DNA of 64,000 bases. Origin: Actinomycetota bacterium (GTDB lineage Bacteria; Actinomycetota; Acidimicrobiia; Acidimicrobiales; MedAcidi-G1). Numbering within the stretch: the stretch's first letter is position 1; the number at the start of each line of letters is the position of its first letter. The stretch is taken from the NCBI GenBank assembly GCA_014381945.1, contig JACNKQ010000031.1, positions 22,644 through 86,643 on the forward strand, in the 5' to 3' direction. The notes beneath the pieces were generated by a model that searched no databases, had not been told where the DNA came from, and worked only from the letters and a program-made list of their open reading frames with translations. This document shows, piece after piece, positions 17,022 to 24,373 of this stretch. The position numbers were made by a program, and so were the translations under genes.

Positions 17022-17708
17022 ATGGCCCGGAACCTGTTCAGCCGACTCCGGCCGTCGGGGCGGATGGTCCGGGTGCTGGTCTCCGAGGGCATCGACGGCG
17101 ATCTCGCCGTGGATGGCCCGACCGGTGCCCTCTCCCAGCGCCGCGAGGCGTTGCGGCCCGGACCGTGGACCTGGCTTCGCCAGGTCCACGGGCCCCGGGT
17201 GATCCTGGTCGAAGGACCCGGTGACGGTGCCGGATCCGAGGCTGACGCCTCGGTGACCGCACAGACCGACACGGCGCTCAGCATTCAGGTCGCTGACTGC
17301 GCCCCCGTGGCGCTCGCCTCCCCGGGGGGACTTGCCGTGGCACACGTGGGTTGGCGAGGCCTCCAGGCGGGAGTCCTCGAGCAGGCCTCGAACCTCCTGG
17401 CGCAGGTGGCGCCCGGACCCCAGGAATCGGTTGTGGGTCCCTGCATCCGTGCCTGCTGCTACGAGTTCGGCGACTCGGACCTCGAGGCCCTCTGTGAACA
17501 GTTCGGTAACGATGTACGGGCCCTGACATCCGATGGCAGGCCTGCGCTGGACCTGCCGGAAGGTGTGCGCATCGCCCTCGAACGCTGCGGTGTGGTGGAA
17601 ATCGTGTTCGACGGGGTGTGTACCGGCTGCGACCAACGGCACTGGTCGCATCGAGTGGGCGGCACGAGGCGCCGGCAGGCGATGGTGGCCTGGATGGAGG
17701 CACCATGA
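17022..17708 (+). CDS. pgeF: YfiH/PgeF family (polyphenol oxidase-like, DUF152)
   Basis: 228 residues, 45 bases after ftsZ. The family is known as multicopper-oxidase-like, purine-nucleoside-active, and in E. coli (YfiH) as an editing enzyme that prevents misincorporation of L-Ser into peptidoglycan. Seen: LRQVHGPRVILVEG with the conserved His, VADCAPVALASPGG with the metal-binding Cys, VAHVGWRGLQAG and GPCIRACCYEFGD. The location directly after ftsZ is standard in Actinobacteria. The start lacks a clear ribosome site; an internal ATG at codon 15 is an alternative. Confidence 0.9.
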   Translation: MARNLFSRLRPSGRMVRVLVSEGIDGDLAVDGPTGALSQRREALRPGPWTWLRQVHGPRVILVEGPGDGAGSEADASVTAQTDTALSIQVADCAPVALASPGGLAVAHVGWRGLQAGVLEQASNLLAQVAPGPQESVVGPCIRACCYEFGDSDLEALCEQFGNDVRALTSDGRPALDLPEGVRIALERCGVVEIVFDGVCTGCDQRHWSHRVGGTRRRQAMVAWMEAP

Positions 17709-18382
17709 ACGGGTCCATCGACCTGGCCGCCGCAGTGGAGCGCATCGAAGCACTCTCGGCCGACCTGGCGAAGCGGAGCTCCGGTCGTACCCGGCTGCTC
17801 CCCGTCACGAAGGCATTTCCGGTCGCAGCGGTCGAGGCCGTTCGGCGGGCCGGGCTCCAGGAGGTCGGTGAGAACTACGCCCAGGAACTTCTGGTCAAGC
17901 ATGAGGACCCCGTCGGTGGCGGACCCGGGGACATGGCCTGGCACCTGATCGGCCGCCTCCAGCGCAACAAGGTCCGGCGGCTCGCCGGGATCGTGGCCCT
18001 CTGGCAGACCATCGACCGGGTCGAGTTGCTCGACGAGGTAGCCCGACGGGACCCTGCGGCGAGGGTCCTCGTCCAGGTCGACGCAGTGGGGCTTCCCGGC
18101 CGCGGGGGCTGTACCCCGGGCGAGGTCGAGGGGCTGGTCGCGCATGGCACAGACCTCGGGCTCGACGTCCGAGGCCTGATGACCGTCGGGGCTCCGGGAG
18201 AGGTCGATGCCACCCGCAGGGTGTTCACCACCGTCGCGGACCTCGCCGAACGCCTGGAGTTGCCGGAGGTCTCGATGGGAATGACCGACGACTTCGAGAT
18301 CGCCATCGACTGTGGATCAACGCTGGTGCGTGTGGGTCGTGCCCTGTTCGGGGAGCGTCCCACCGCCTGGCAGCACACCTAA
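17705..18382 (+). CDS. YggS-family PLP-binding protein (PLP homeostasis)
   Basis: 225 residues, ATGA overlap with the yfiH gene. YggS/PLPBP proteins bind pyridoxal phosphate on one lysine and buffer vitamin B6; no catalytic reaction is established. Seen: LLPVTKAFPVAAVEAV with the PLP lysine, VGENYAQELLVK, WHLIGRLQRNKVRRL, VDAVGLPGRGGCTPGEV, VRGLMTVG and SMGMTDDFEIAIDCGSTLVRVGRALFG. The phosphate-binding SxGMSxDxxxAI motif reads SMGMTDDFEIAI. Length is normal. Confidence 0.93.
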   Translation: MNGSIDLAAAVERIEALSADLAKRSSGRTRLLPVTKAFPVAAVEAVRRAGLQEVGENYAQELLVKHEDPVGGGPGDMAWHLIGRLQRNKVRRLAGIVALWQTIDRVELLDEVARRDPAARVLVQVDAVGLPGRGGCTPGEVEGLVAHGTDLGLDVRGLMTVGAPGEVDATRRVFTTVADLAERLELPEVSMGMTDDFEIAIDCGSTLVRVGRALFGERPTAWQHT

Positions 18383-18439
18383 ACCCGGCTGCCGGTCCCG
18401 AACCTCCCGACATGCCCCCCGGCAGGGCTTCGGTGGCAG

Positions 18440-18445
18440 TACGCT
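18440..18445 (+). promoter_or_regulatory. -10 box TACGCT of sepF (leaderless pattern)
   Basis: TACGCT, 7 bases, then ATG at 18453, with no Shine-Dalgarno sequence between. Suggests that sepF has its own start in addition to readthrough from yggS. Confidence 0.5.
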
Positions 18446-18452
18446 CCGCTGG

Positions 18453-18953
18453 ATGCTCAAGAAGTTCATGCTCTACCTCGGCCTCGGGCCCGACGAGGCA
18501 TACGAGGAGTTCGACACCGGAGAATCGGTGCCGCGTGGGCCGCTCTCGTCCAGCGAGTTCGTGGAGGCCCGCTCCGATGCCGCCGGCCGTTCGCTGTGGG
18601 CGGTGGATGGACCATCGAACACAGTGCGGACCGTCGCTCCGGTGGCGACCGGAACCGTCAAGCGGATTCCGCCACCCGTTGCCTCGCGCCCCCATACGGT
18701 TGCTCCGACCTCGTTCGAGGACGTCCAGGAGATGGCTGACCGCTTTGTCTCCGAGCAGCCCGTGATCGTCAACCTGCAGGGAGTCGAGAGCGAGTTGTCC
18801 CGGCGCATCATCGACTTCGCCAGCGGCGTCTGTTACGGCGTCGGCGGCGAGATGGAGAAGGTAGCCAACCAGGTGTACCTGCTCACACCCACGAACGTCG
18901 AGGTTTCTGCAGCCGACCGTCTCCTCCTCGAGGATCCCGACAGCGCCGGCTGA
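18453..18953 (+). CDS. sepF: Z-ring membrane anchor SepF
   Basis: 166 residues. SepF binds the FtsZ C-terminal peptide and anchors the ring to the membrane in Actinobacteria, which lack FtsA. Seen: the amphipathic N-terminal helix MLKKFMLYLGLG, an acidic segment and a linker, then the SepF core (about residues 88-150): TSFEDVQEMADRFVSEQPVI, NLQGVESELSRRIIDFASGV, GEMEKVANQVYLLTP. Sits between yggS and yggT as in relatives. Confidence 0.95.
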   Translation: MLKKFMLYLGLGPDEAYEEFDTGESVPRGPLSSSEFVEARSDAAGRSLWAVDGPSNTVRTVAPVATGTVKRIPPPVASRPHTVAPTSFEDVQEMADRFVSEQPVIVNLQGVESELSRRIIDFASGVCYGVGGEMEKVANQVYLLTPTNVEVSAADRLLLEDPDSAG

Positions 18954-18977
18954 GCCGGCGGAGTTCGGAGTTCGACC

Positions 18978-19232
18978 ATGGGAATCGTCTGTCTTGTCCT
19001 GACCCTGTACTGGTGGATCCTGCTCCTGCGCGTCATCTCGAGCTGGTTCCCGATCTCTCCCCACGGAACCGCGGCATCGGTCGTCGGCTTCCTGCTGTTG
19101 GTAACGGATCCCGTGCTGGTGCCCCTCCGTCGGATCCTGCCCCCGGTGCGCCTCGGCAACGTAGGCCTGGACCTGTCGCCCCTGGTCGCCTTCTTCGGGC
19201 TGATCTTCCTTCGACAGATGATCTGCTTCTGA
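18978..19232 (+). CDS. YggT-family membrane protein
   Basis: 84 residues with two membrane segments (IVCLVLTLYWWILLLRVISSWF and VVGFLLLVTDPVLVPLRRILPP) and the YGGT motif DPVLVPLRRILPP. It contains one YGGT unit, whereas E. coli YggT has two. Function is not settled; the gene is regularly found between sepF and divIVA and is linked to envelope or division processes by context. GGAG about 6 bases before the ATG acts as ribosome site. Confidence 0.88.
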   Translation: MGIVCLVLTLYWWILLLRVISSWFPISPHGTAASVVGFLLLVTDPVLVPLRRILPPVRLGNVGLDLSPLVAFFGLIFLRQMICF

Positions 19233-19293
19233 TCGAGTCCTGCATCTGATCGAACAGGTTCGAGGGTGCCCCCATCGGGGAATGTCGCGGCGG

Positions 19294-19299
19294 TACGCT
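19294..19299 (+). promoter_or_regulatory. -10 box TACGCT of the divIVA gene (leaderless pattern)
   Basis: TACGCT, 7 bases, then ATG at 19307. This spacing decides the start: the in-frame GTG at 19301 would lie upstream of the predicted first transcribed base. Confidence 0.5.
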
Positions 19300-19306
19300 C
19301 GTGTCC

Positions 19307-20101
19307 ATGGACGGCTCCGACATCCTCCGCGAACTCGAGGACACCCAGTTCCCCCAGAAGTTGCGGGGTTACGACCCTGCCCAGGTCGATGCGCTGATCG
19401 ATCGTGCTACCAGGGAGATAGCCGACCTCCGTGCCGAGCGCCGGGCTGCACTCGACCGTGCGGAGATGGCCGAGAAGCGCATCGAACAGGAGTTGGACGC
19501 CACCCAGAAGGCACGGGCCACGGCTGAAGCCGAGATCGCAACCGCCGAGGCCAAGGGGCGGCGTTTCGTGGCCGAGGCCGAGGCCGAGGCGGCGACCCTG
19601 CGGTCGGCGGCCGAGGCGGAGGTCCGGGCGGCCATCGAGGAGGCTCGCCAGCGCCTGCTCGACGAGACGACGGTTCTCGAGGTTGCCCGCGATTCCGTGA
19701 GGGACGACATCAGCATCATGGAACGCCACATCGATGCCCACCGGGAGCGACTCCTGGGAACGCTGGGCGACCTTCGCAAGTTGGTCGAGGCTGCGCCTGC
19801 ACGGCCGATGGCGGAGAGGCGGGCCTCCGGTGACGAGCGACGTCCGGTGGAGCCGGAACCCCCCGAGGCGAAAGCCGCGCCGACCCGGGTCGAGCCCGGC
19901 GAGGTGCAGGATTCCGGCGGGCAGGAACCTCCGGCACCCGTGGCGGCGGCGAAGCCTCCGCCGTCGAAGGTGGTGCCCGGGGAGCGTCCTGCTGACCTGC
20001 CGACGCTGGCGGTGCCCGGCGGAGGGCTTCTGGACGAGCTACGGCAGTCGGTCGGCAGCGAGGGTGCGGCCATGGACGCCTTTTTCACTGACGACGGGTG
20101 A
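19307..20101 (+). CDS. DivIVA-domain coiled-coil protein
   Basis: 264 residues. The N-terminal DivIVA-like domain (DTQFPQKLRGYDPAQVDALIDRATREIADL) carries the RGYDxxQVD motif that precedes the coiled coil; residues about 30-165 are almost all charged heptads (Ala/Glu/Arg). A Pro/Ala/Glu-rich linker (about 165-230) leads to a conserved-looking acidic end, LLDELRQSVGSEGAAMDAFF. DivIVA/Wag31 proteins recruit the polar growth machinery to curved membrane, and this is the position of wag31. The sequence diverges from Wag31 and lacks the pre-domain Phe-Arg tip, so a related polar or septal scaffold is the safe call. Confidence 0.85.
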   Translation: MDGSDILRELEDTQFPQKLRGYDPAQVDALIDRATREIADLRAERRAALDRAEMAEKRIEQELDATQKARATAEAEIATAEAKGRRFVAEAEAEAATLRSAAEAEVRAAIEEARQRLLDETTVLEVARDSVRDDISIMERHIDAHRERLLGTLGDLRKLVEAAPARPMAERRASGDERRPVEPEPPEAKAAPTRVEPGEVQDSGGQEPPAPVAAAKPPPSKVVPGERPADLPTLAVPGGGLLDELRQSVGSEGAAMDAFFTDDG

Positions 20102-20269
20102 TCTGTGCGGGTGCCCGCCCGGATGTGGCACCCATCACGTAGACGGAGGGATCGATCACCCGCAGCGGCGCTGCCCCCCGGTACCATGCCCCCGCTCGGC
20201 GCACGGTTGATCCGGTGATCCGGGGGCCTGTCGGGGCTCCCGGGGCGGGCAGACGATCAGGAGATTCCC

Positions 20270-20734
20270 ATGGCCACGAACAAGACGAGCAGGACGGCGA
20301 AGAAGCCTGCAGCAAAAAAGCCTGCAGCAAAAAAGCCTGCAGCAAAAAAGCCGAAGTCCCCGTTCGGCAAGGTGTTCCTCGCCGAACAGAGACAGCGCCT
20401 CCACGAGGAACGGGTGCGCTACCTCCGGAGCGCCGACACCCTCGAAGCGGAGGCCGACTCCCTACTCGACGGACGCGAACCCGGCGACGTCCAGTTCGAC
20501 GAGGAGTCCGGCGAAGGAGACACCTTTGCCGTGGCCCGCGACCTCGACCTGGCGCTCAGTGCCCAGGCCCGTGACGCCGTCGACCAGATAGATGCAGCCC
20601 TGGAGCGGATCCGAAAGGGCGTCTACGGCGTGTGTGTCCAGTCGGGGAAGAACATTCCGAAGGAACGCATGAAGGCGATTCCCTGGGCGGCCGAGCGCGT
20701 CGAGTACAAGGCCGGCGGGCTCGGCCGACGGTGA
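20270..20734 (+). CDS. DksA/TraR-like protein with degenerate zinc finger and Lys/Ala/Pro tail
   Basis: 154 residues; AGGAG ribosome site before ATG. Residues 1-28 form a basic tail of KPAAK repeats resembling histone H1. A coiled-coil segment follows (FLAEQRQRLHEERVRYLRSADTLEAEAD) and then the TraR/DksA-type C-terminus ALERIRKGVYGVCVQSGKNI and PKERMKAIPWAAERVEYKAGG. The zinc finger that normally has four Cys (CxxC...CxxC) keeps only the first; the others read Ser, Arg and Tyr. DksA relatives act in the secondary channel of RNA polymerase; without zinc the fold may be held otherwise. Overlaps lspA (GTGA). Confidence 0.8.
   Translation: MATNKTSRTAKKPAAKKPAAKKPAAKKPKSPFGKVFLAEQRQRLHEERVRYLRSADTLEAEADSLLDGREPGDVQFDEESGEGDTFAVARDLDLALSAQARDAVDQIDAALERIRKGVYGVCVQSGKNIPKERMKAIPWAAERVEYKAGGLGRR
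20305..20349 (+). repeat. three 15-base in-frame repeats (KPAAK units)
   Basis: GCCTGCAGCAAAAAA is repeated exactly three times (20305, 20320, 20335), each containing an A6 run, an AT-rich island in this GC-rich sequence. Exact identity at the DNA level implies recent expansion. Confidence 0.95.
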
Positions 20735-21207
20735 CTTCTGGCGTGGCCCCCTGGAGGGGTGCGCTGTTAGTGGGGACCTCGGTCCTCGTGCTGGACCAAC
20801 TCACCAAGTGGTGGGCGGTCGAGAACCTCGGCTCCGGTCGCACGGTCGACCTGTTCTGGACCCTCCGACTACGGACGGTGTTCAACACGGGTGCCGCATT
20901 CAGCCAGGGCGAGGGGCTAGGTCCTATCTTTGCAGTGCTCATCCTCGCCGTGGTTGTTCTGCTGGTACGCCTGGGTGCACGGGCGGACGACCCGATCGCC
21001 CGGGTCTGCGTCGGTGGGATCGTGGGCGGGGCATTCGGCAACCTCGCCGATCGGGCCTTCCGTTCCGGGGACGGGTTCTTCGGTGGTGGCGTGGTCGACT
21101 TCGTCGACCTCCAGTGGTGGCCGGTGTTCAACGTCGCCGACTCGGTGATCGTCGTCGGTGGCCTCCTGATAGTCCTGCGCGGCGTGCGCACCGACGCGAT
21201 CCGATGA
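20731..21207 (+). CDS. lspA: lipoprotein signal peptidase LspA
   Basis: 158 residues, GTG start in a GTGA overlap. Aspartic membrane protease that cleaves the signal peptide of diacylglyceryl-modified prolipoproteins. Four membrane segments; family boxes VLVLDQLTKWW, FNTGAAFSQG, GGAFGNLADRAF (first catalytic Asp) and VVDFVDLQWWPVFNVADSVI (second catalytic Asp). Directly followed by rluD, an order conserved in many bacteria. Confidence 0.95.
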   Translation: MTSGVAPWRGALLVGTSVLVLDQLTKWWAVENLGSGRTVDLFWTLRLRTVFNTGAAFSQGEGLGPIFAVLILAVVVLLVRLGARADDPIARVCVGGIVGGAFGNLADRAFRSGDGFFGGGVVDFVDLQWWPVFNVADSVIVVGGLLIVLRGVRTDAIR

Positions 21208-22133
21208 CAGGCCTCCACGAGCCCGTTCCCCCGGCACTCGATGGCGAACGGCTCGACCGGGTGGTCAGCCTCCTGACGGGAATCAGCCGGAGCCGTGCAG
21301 CGAAGGCGATCGAGGAGGGCCTGGTCCTGATCGACGGCGAACCGGTGCTGGTGCGGTCCCGTCGGGTACAGGAGGGGGATGAGTTGGCGGTACCTGATGT
21401 CGCAGAGGGAGAGGCCCAGGGGCTTCGACCTGATCCCGGCGTCGAGATCGTCGTCGTCCACGAGGACGAAGACGTGATGGTCGTGGACAAGGCGGCCGGC
21501 ATGATCGTCCACCCCGGTGCGGGCCGCGACGAGGGCACCCTCGTCCACGGCATCCTGGCCCGCTATCCGGAGGTGGCGTCGGTGGGTTCGGCGCTGCGTC
21601 CGGGGATCGTCCATCGCCTCGATCGTGGAACCTCCGGTCTCCTGATGGTTGCCCGCACCGCAGCGGCGTATGCCTCGCTTGTCCGGCAACTCTCAGATCG
21701 CCGTGTCGACCGTCGGTACCTGGCGCTCGTCCACGGCTGCGTCGAGGCCGACGAGGGTCGCATCGAGGCACCCATCGGCCGCTCGCCCCGCGGCCGCACG
21801 AGGATGGCGGTAGTGGTCGGGGGGCGGGAGGCACGCACCGCCTACACGGTGCAGGAGCGATGGGAGCGGCCGTGCACGACATTGCTGGAGTGTCGCCTCG
21901 AGACGGGTCGCACGCACCAGATCCGGGTCCACCTGACGGCCATCGGCCACCCGCTGGTCGGCGATGCCGCCTACGACTCCTCACGCGAACACCTCGGCCT
22001 CGATCGGCCGTTCCTGCACGCCGGGCACCTCGGCTTCGCACACCCCTCGACCGGCGTGGCGATGGCCTTCGACTCGTGCCTGCCCGCCGACCTGTCAGGG
22101 GTACTCGAGTACCTGGCGGAGGGACCGGACTGA
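21204..22133 (+). CDS. RluD-family 23S rRNA pseudouridine synthase
   Basis: 309 residues, ATG overlapping the lspA stop. An N-terminal S4 RNA-binding domain (about 12-70: GERLDRVVSLLTGISRSRAAKAIEEGLVLIDGE) is followed by the RsuA/RluA catalytic domain with VDKAAGMIVHPG, GIVHRLDRGTSGLLMVA carrying the catalytic Asp, and ETGRTHQIRVHLTAIGHPLVGD. Probably modifies helix 69 of 23S rRNA, but exact target among RluA/C/D types cannot be told from sequence alone. End of the dcw-lspA transcription direction; the next gene is convergent. Confidence 0.93.
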   Translation: MTGLHEPVPPALDGERLDRVVSLLTGISRSRAAKAIEEGLVLIDGEPVLVRSRRVQEGDELAVPDVAEGEAQGLRPDPGVEIVVVHEDEDVMVVDKAAGMIVHPGAGRDEGTLVHGILARYPEVASVGSALRPGIVHRLDRGTSGLLMVARTAAAYASLVRQLSDRRVDRRYLALVHGCVEADEGRIEAPIGRSPRGRTRMAVVVGGREARTAYTVQERWERPCTTLLECRLETGRTHQIRVHLTAIGHPLVGDAAYDSSREHLGLDRPFLHAGHLGFAHPSTGVAMAFDSCLPADLSGVLEYLAEGPD

Positions 22134-22164
22134 TCCCGCCCGCCTGCCCGGCCAACCTCGGGCC

Positions 22165-22605
22165 TCAGGCCTCGGGCCAACCCTCCTGCCCGCGGGCCAT
22201 TCTGGCGATGTCCTCGAGGGTGAACGAATCCAGATAACGCTGCATGTGCGAGCCCGCACTGGCCCAGATCGTGAGCAGCACGCACTGCCCCTCGTGGTCA
22301 CAGGCGCCGTCGGTGTGGGGTTCGACGAAGTCGCCGGCCACGATCGGCCCGTCGACTGCCGACACGATCTGCGAGAGCAGGATCGTTCCGGGCTCGCGGG
22401 CGAGCACGTAGCCTCCGCCGACACCGCGCTTCGAACGCACCAGGCCGGCTCCCTTGAGGGCCAGCAGGATCTGCTCGAGGTACGGCTGCGGAAGGCTCGT
22501 CTGGTCGGCGATGTCGCGGACAGACCGGGGCGTCTGCCCGTCGCCGTGGAGTGCAAGGGAGAGCAGCGCCCGACTTGCATAGTCGCCACGGGTCGAGACC
22601 TTCAC
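22165..22605 (-). CDS. Rrf2-family transcriptional regulator, two of three cluster Cys
   Basis: 146 residues, GTG start. The N-terminal winged helix reads VSTRGDYASRALLSLALHG, VRDIADQTSLPQPYLEQILLALKGAGLV and SKRGVGGGYVLARE. In IscR/NsrR types three Cys with x5 spacing bind an Fe-S cluster. Here CDHEGQC keeps the first two; the third position is Trp. It may bind a cluster with another ligand or sense by the Cys pair. Transcribed divergently from the phosphodiesterase gene, whose -10 box lies 18 bases from its own (TAGGAT, 22619-22614). Confidence 0.9.
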   Translation of the reverse strand: MKVSTRGDYASRALLSLALHGDGQTPRSVRDIADQTSLPQPYLEQILLALKGAGLVRSKRGVGGGYVLAREPGTILLSQIVSAVDGPIVAGDFVEPHTDGACDHEGQCVLLTIWASAGSHMQRYLDSFTLEDIARMARGQEGWPEA

Positions 22606-22613
22606 GGCGTCCG

Positions 22614-22642
22614 ATCCTAGACGGCCGCTCCGGCGCTACGTT
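22614..22642. promoter_or_regulatory. back-to-back -10 boxes between rrf2 and the phosphodiesterase gene
   Basis: Minus strand: TAGGAT (22619-22614), 8 bases before the rrf2 GTG. Plus strand: TACGTT (22637-22642), 6 bases before GTG 22649. The whole intergenic space is 43 bases, so one bound regulator could control both. Confidence 0.5.
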
Positions 22643-22648
22643 CGAGTC

Positions 22649-23767
22649 GTGACGATCGACGACACCCGCCCGTACGACGAGCCCCTCCTGCCCGACTACG
22701 GCGGCGCCTGCGTGACCGGACTCGTCCCGGCGCTCCTCGAGGGATCCCACGAGCCCGACTGGCTTCCGCACGACCTGCTCGCCGCCCGCCGGGTACTGCT
22801 CCTCGTGCTCGACGGGCTGGGCTGGAATCAACTCCGGCAGCGCCGGGACGTGGCGCCCGTACTTGCCGCCCTCGACGGTCAGGCGATCACCACCGTTGCG
22901 CCGACCACGACTTCGGCCGCCCTCACCTCCATCTCGACAGGACTTCCTCCCGGCGAGCACGGTGTCGTGGGCTACCGGATCGCCGTCGACGGATCGGTCC
23001 TCAACGCACTCCGGTGGACGACAGCTGACGGGGATGCCAGGGGGAGTATCGATCCGGCAGAGTTCCAGCCGTGTCCGGTCTTCGGCGGCCAGTACCCGCC
23101 GGTCGTCACCCGGGCCGAATTCGCCGGATCGGGTTTCACCCGCGCCCACCTGTCGGCGACCCGGCTCGTCGGCTACACGGGGCGACACGACATGGTCGAC
23201 CGAACGGTCGGCCTGCTGTCCGCAGGCGAGCCGTTCGTCTACGCCTACTGGGACGGCATCGACCGCATCGCCCACGAGCACGGCCTGGCCGAGCGCTACG
23301 ACGAGGAGCTGGCCGACTGTGATGCGATGGTCGCCGCCCTCATGGACCGGGTGCCTCCCGGAACCGCTGTCGTCGTCACCGCCGACCACGGACAGGTACA
23401 CGTAGGGGAACGAATCCTCGACCTGCCGCCGGAGGTGACCTCCTGCCTCGATGGCCAGAGCGGCGAGGCCCGCTTCAGGTGGCTCCATGCCCGTCCCGGT
23501 GCCGCATCGGACCTCCGTGCTGCAGCCATCGGTGCGTTCGGGGAGCAGGCCTGGATAAGAACCCGTCACGAAGTCGAGGCCGAATGCTGGCTCGGGCCCC
23601 GCCTCGACGCGGCGGCCCGTTCCCGGCTCGGCGATGTGGCCCTGGTGGCAAGGGGCCGGGTCGCCTTCCGGGACCCAGCCGAGGTGATGTCTATCGACCT
23701 GATAGGGCGCCACGGGTCGCTCACCCCGGACGAGGTGCTGGTGCCGGCGGTCGGAATCGTGACATGA
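22649..23767 (+). CDS. type I phosphodiesterase / nucleotide pyrophosphatase family
   Basis: 372 residues, GTG start with a leaderless pattern. Alkaline-phosphatase-superfamily metal-binding motifs: LLLVLDGLGWNQL (first Asp), TTVAPTTTSAALTSISTGLPPGEHGVVGY with the nucleophile Thr region, YWDGIDRIAHEHG (Asp...His), VVVTADHGQVHVG (Asp-His) and GRHGSLTPDEVLVP (last His). No signal peptide, so cytosolic or membrane-peripheral. Substrate unknown; such enzymes hydrolyse nucleotide or phosphonate diesters. It lies divergent to the Rrf2 regulator. Confidence 0.85.
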   Translation: MTIDDTRPYDEPLLPDYGGACVTGLVPALLEGSHEPDWLPHDLLAARRVLLLVLDGLGWNQLRQRRDVAPVLAALDGQAITTVAPTTTSAALTSISTGLPPGEHGVVGYRIAVDGSVLNALRWTTADGDARGSIDPAEFQPCPVFGGQYPPVVTRAEFAGSGFTRAHLSATRLVGYTGRHDMVDRTVGLLSAGEPFVYAYWDGIDRIAHEHGLAERYDEELADCDAMVAALMDRVPPGTAVVVTADHGQVHVGERILDLPPEVTSCLDGQSGEARFRWLHARPGAASDLRAAAIGAFGEQAWIRTRHEVEAECWLGPRLDAAARSRLGDVALVARGRVAFRDPAEVMSIDLIGRHGSLTPDEVLVPAVGIVT

Positions 23768-23823
23768 CACCCAGGTGTCCGGCACCCTCCGCAATGGTTC
23801 CTGCGAGCGTCCCCTCGTCGGCG

Positions 23824-23829
23824 TAGAGT
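23824..23829 (+). promoter_or_regulatory. -10 box TAGAGT of bpa (leaderless pattern)
   Basis: TAGAGT, 7 bases, then ATG at 23837. No ribosome-binding sequence precedes the start. Confidence 0.5.
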
Positions 23830-23836
23830 CGGATCG

Positions 23837-24346
23837 ATGGAGGCGACAGGTAGATCGGGTGGCGACGAGCCGGAAGTGGAGCAGCCAGAGGTTCTCGTTG
23901 TCGACGACCCGCAAGCTCAGGATGACGACACTCTCGAGGAGACCATCGGGCACCCGGCCAAGGTGATGCGGGTCGGAACGATGATGAAGCAGCTGCTCGA
24001 GGAGGTCCGTTCCGCCAGCCTCGACGAGGCCAGCCGCGACCGCCTGAAGGCGATCTACGAGACATCCATCGACGAGCTCGGATCGGCACTCTCCGAGGAC
24101 CTTCGCAACGAGTTGGATCGGCTGGCCCTGTCGTTCGGCGAGGGCGAGGCGCCGAGCGCAGACGAGCTCCGCATCGCCCAGGCACAGCTCGTCGGGTGGC
24201 TCGAGGGGCTCGTCCAGGGCATTCAGGCGACCCTGTTCGCCCAGCAGATGGCCGCCCAACAGCAGTTGGCCGGCATGCGTCGCGGCGAGTTGGGCCCCGG
24301 GCAGGTTCCACCCGGCGTCGACACCCGTCCGGGCACCTACCTCTGA
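23837..24346 (+). CDS. bpa: bacterial proteasome activator Bpa/PafE (DUF2587)
   Basis: 169 residues. Bpa forms a ring that opens the gate of the 20S proteasome and promotes ATP-independent degradation in Actinobacteria. Seen: HPAKVMRVGTMMKQLLEEVR at about 38-57, the helical core LDELGSALSEDLRNELDRLAL-like segment, QAQLVGWLEGLVQGIQATLFAQQMAAQQQL and the C-terminal end PGVDTRPGTYL. The penultimate Tyr followed by Leu matches the GQYL-type tail that docks into the proteasome. This implies a 20S proteasome encoded elsewhere. The gene sits 27 bases before dnaE. Confidence 0.92.
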   Translation: MEATGRSGGDEPEVEQPEVLVVDDPQAQDDDTLEETIGHPAKVMRVGTMMKQLLEEVRSASLDEASRDRLKAIYETSIDELGSALSEDLRNELDRLALSFGEGEAPSADELRIAQAQLVGWLEGLVQGIQATLFAQQMAAQQQLAGMRRGELGPGQVPPGVDTRPGTYL

Positions 24347-24373
24347 GCCCCTGATCCGGACGCAGCGGTACCC

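Noticed and set aside
22133..22165. Terminator between rluD and rrf2
   Set aside because: The GC-rich CTCGGGCC copies are direct repeats, not a stem, and no T-run follows.
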